Below, one piece after another: positions 63,571-64,000 of a stretch of DNA of 64,000 nucleotides. The notes below the pieces were generated by a model, which did not search any database, was not told where the DNA came from, and was given only the letters and a program-made list of their open reading frames with translations. A program made the translations under genes and the position numbers. This DNA is from Lachnospiraceae bacterium AC2029 (GTDB lineage: Bacteria > Bacillota > Clostridia > Lachnospirales > Lachnospiraceae). Within the stretch, counting starts at the first letter, position 1. Every line of letters starts with the position of its first letter. The stretch lies in assembly GCA_000703065.1 (NCBI GenBank), contig JNLK01000001.1, positions 1,240,001-1,304,000 on the forward strand, read 5' to 3'.

Positions 63571-64000
63571 ATGAAGAAGAAAATATGCGGCTTCCTTCTG
63601 TTGCTTTGCATGATGGTCGGACTTCTGACCGGCTGCGGCAACAAGGAAAGCCAGTTCCAAAGCTATATCCAGTCTCTCATCACGGCCAATTACCTCGGCA
63701 CCTCGGATGAGTACATCAAGACCACCGGCGTCAATCAGGCGGACGCAGAGGCTCTCTACCTTCAGAACGCCACCCGCCTGGCGAACAACCTGAACGCATA
63801 CTACGGCCTTGACATCACCAATGACACGGAAATGGGGCCCCGGCTGATCGAGGTATCCAAGCTGATCTACAGCAAGATCCGCTATGAGGTCTCACCCACC
63901 AAGATGGTCAACGGCATCTACTACGTGGACATCACCATCCATCCCATCAACATTCTGAATGATACCCATGACAAGGTGGTGGCATATGTCCATGAATTCA
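63571..64000 (+). CDS. Lipoprotein, N-terminal part (runs off the right edge)
   Basis: The ATG at 63571 is 7 bases after AAAGG. The signal MKKKICGFLLLLCMM leads to LLTGC, a lipobox, then GNKESQFQSYIQSLITANYLG. The visible mature part (about 120 residues) is helical then beta-prone (ISKLIYSKIRYEV-like and GIYYVDITIHP) and resembles the DUF5105-type small lipoproteins of Clostridia, but this match is tentative. No stop is reached in the window. Confidence 0.85.
   Translation, partial: MKKKICGFLLLLCMMVGLLTGCGNKESQFQSYIQSLITANYLGTSDEYIKTTGVNQADAEALYLQNATRLANNLNAYYGLDITNDTEMGPRLIEVSKLIYSKIRYEVSPTKMVNGIYYVDITIHPINILNDTHDKVVAYVHEF

Overview
The window looks like chromosomal DNA of an anaerobic Firmicute, most likely a Lachnospiraceae-type Clostridia. 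The evidence is strong AGGAGG ribosome binding sites, a moderately high GC for the group, an archaeal-type prolyl-tRNA synthetase, superoxide reductase instead of visible catalase or SOD, a large Bacillus-type SRP RNA with Alu domain, a c-subunit with a sodium-binding signature, and a GGDEF/EAL giant protein. This assignment is inference from gene content. About 53 protein genes are seen, most on the minus strand.

Layout. 1-5 kb: the end of a lipoprotein gene, a eukaryote-like hisA with a hairpin leader, a SpoVK/CbbX-type AAA ATPase, and two envelope genes. 5-15.5 kb: housekeeping genes (pgm, cca, proS, pseudouridine synthase, class Ic aminotransferase, hflX, DUF885 lipoprotein). 15.6-23.5 kb: a complete F-type ATP synthase operon (atpZ-like, atpI, a 21-codon micro-ORF, atpB, E, F, H, A, G, D, C), transcribed from a clear sigma-A promoter at its right end, with structured or repetitive sequence in several intercistronic gaps. 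23.6-34 kb: HAD phosphatase, alaA, a small lipoprotein, SPFH protein, the GGDEF/EAL protein, superoxide reductase, and a GH3 glycosidase with wall-binding repeats. 34-37 kb: an AT-richer accessory patch with VOC and GNAT proteins, a RhuM/HTH pair with repeated putative operators, and a broken DinB gene. 37-45.8 kb: an RlmD-like methyltransferase, an operon for a papain-like protease, rdgB and a phosphodiesterase, a THUMP methyltransferase, pgi, and divergent murG. 45.8-50.2 kb: an unknown anchored protein, an HD hydrolase, the SRP RNA gene, tadA, rsmA and tatD. 50.3-55.4 kb (plus strand): aminotransferase, malQ, plsC, an unknown basic coiled-coil protein and a CPBP protease. 55.4-64 kb: ddl, comF, recD2, mreB, a PAS/GAF sensor, a DivIVA-like protein with an 11-residue cysteine ladder, and the start of another lipoprotein.

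How it fits together. The window mixes energy conservation (a probably sodium-coupled ATP synthase), central sugar phosphate metabolism (pgm, pgi, malQ), translation and RNA modification (proS, cca, tadA, rsmA, rlmD-like, rlmL-like, hflX), cell wall and shape (murG, ddl, mreB, DivIVA-like, GH3) and nucleotide or DNA housekeeping (rdgB, recD2, tatD, comF). No rRNA, tRNA, CRISPR array or transposase gene was recognised. The least-explained items are the cysteine-ladder coiled coil, the atp micro-ORF, the cloverleaf-like sequence between atpA and atpG, and the operator-like repeats around the RhuM module and the small lipoprotein gene.
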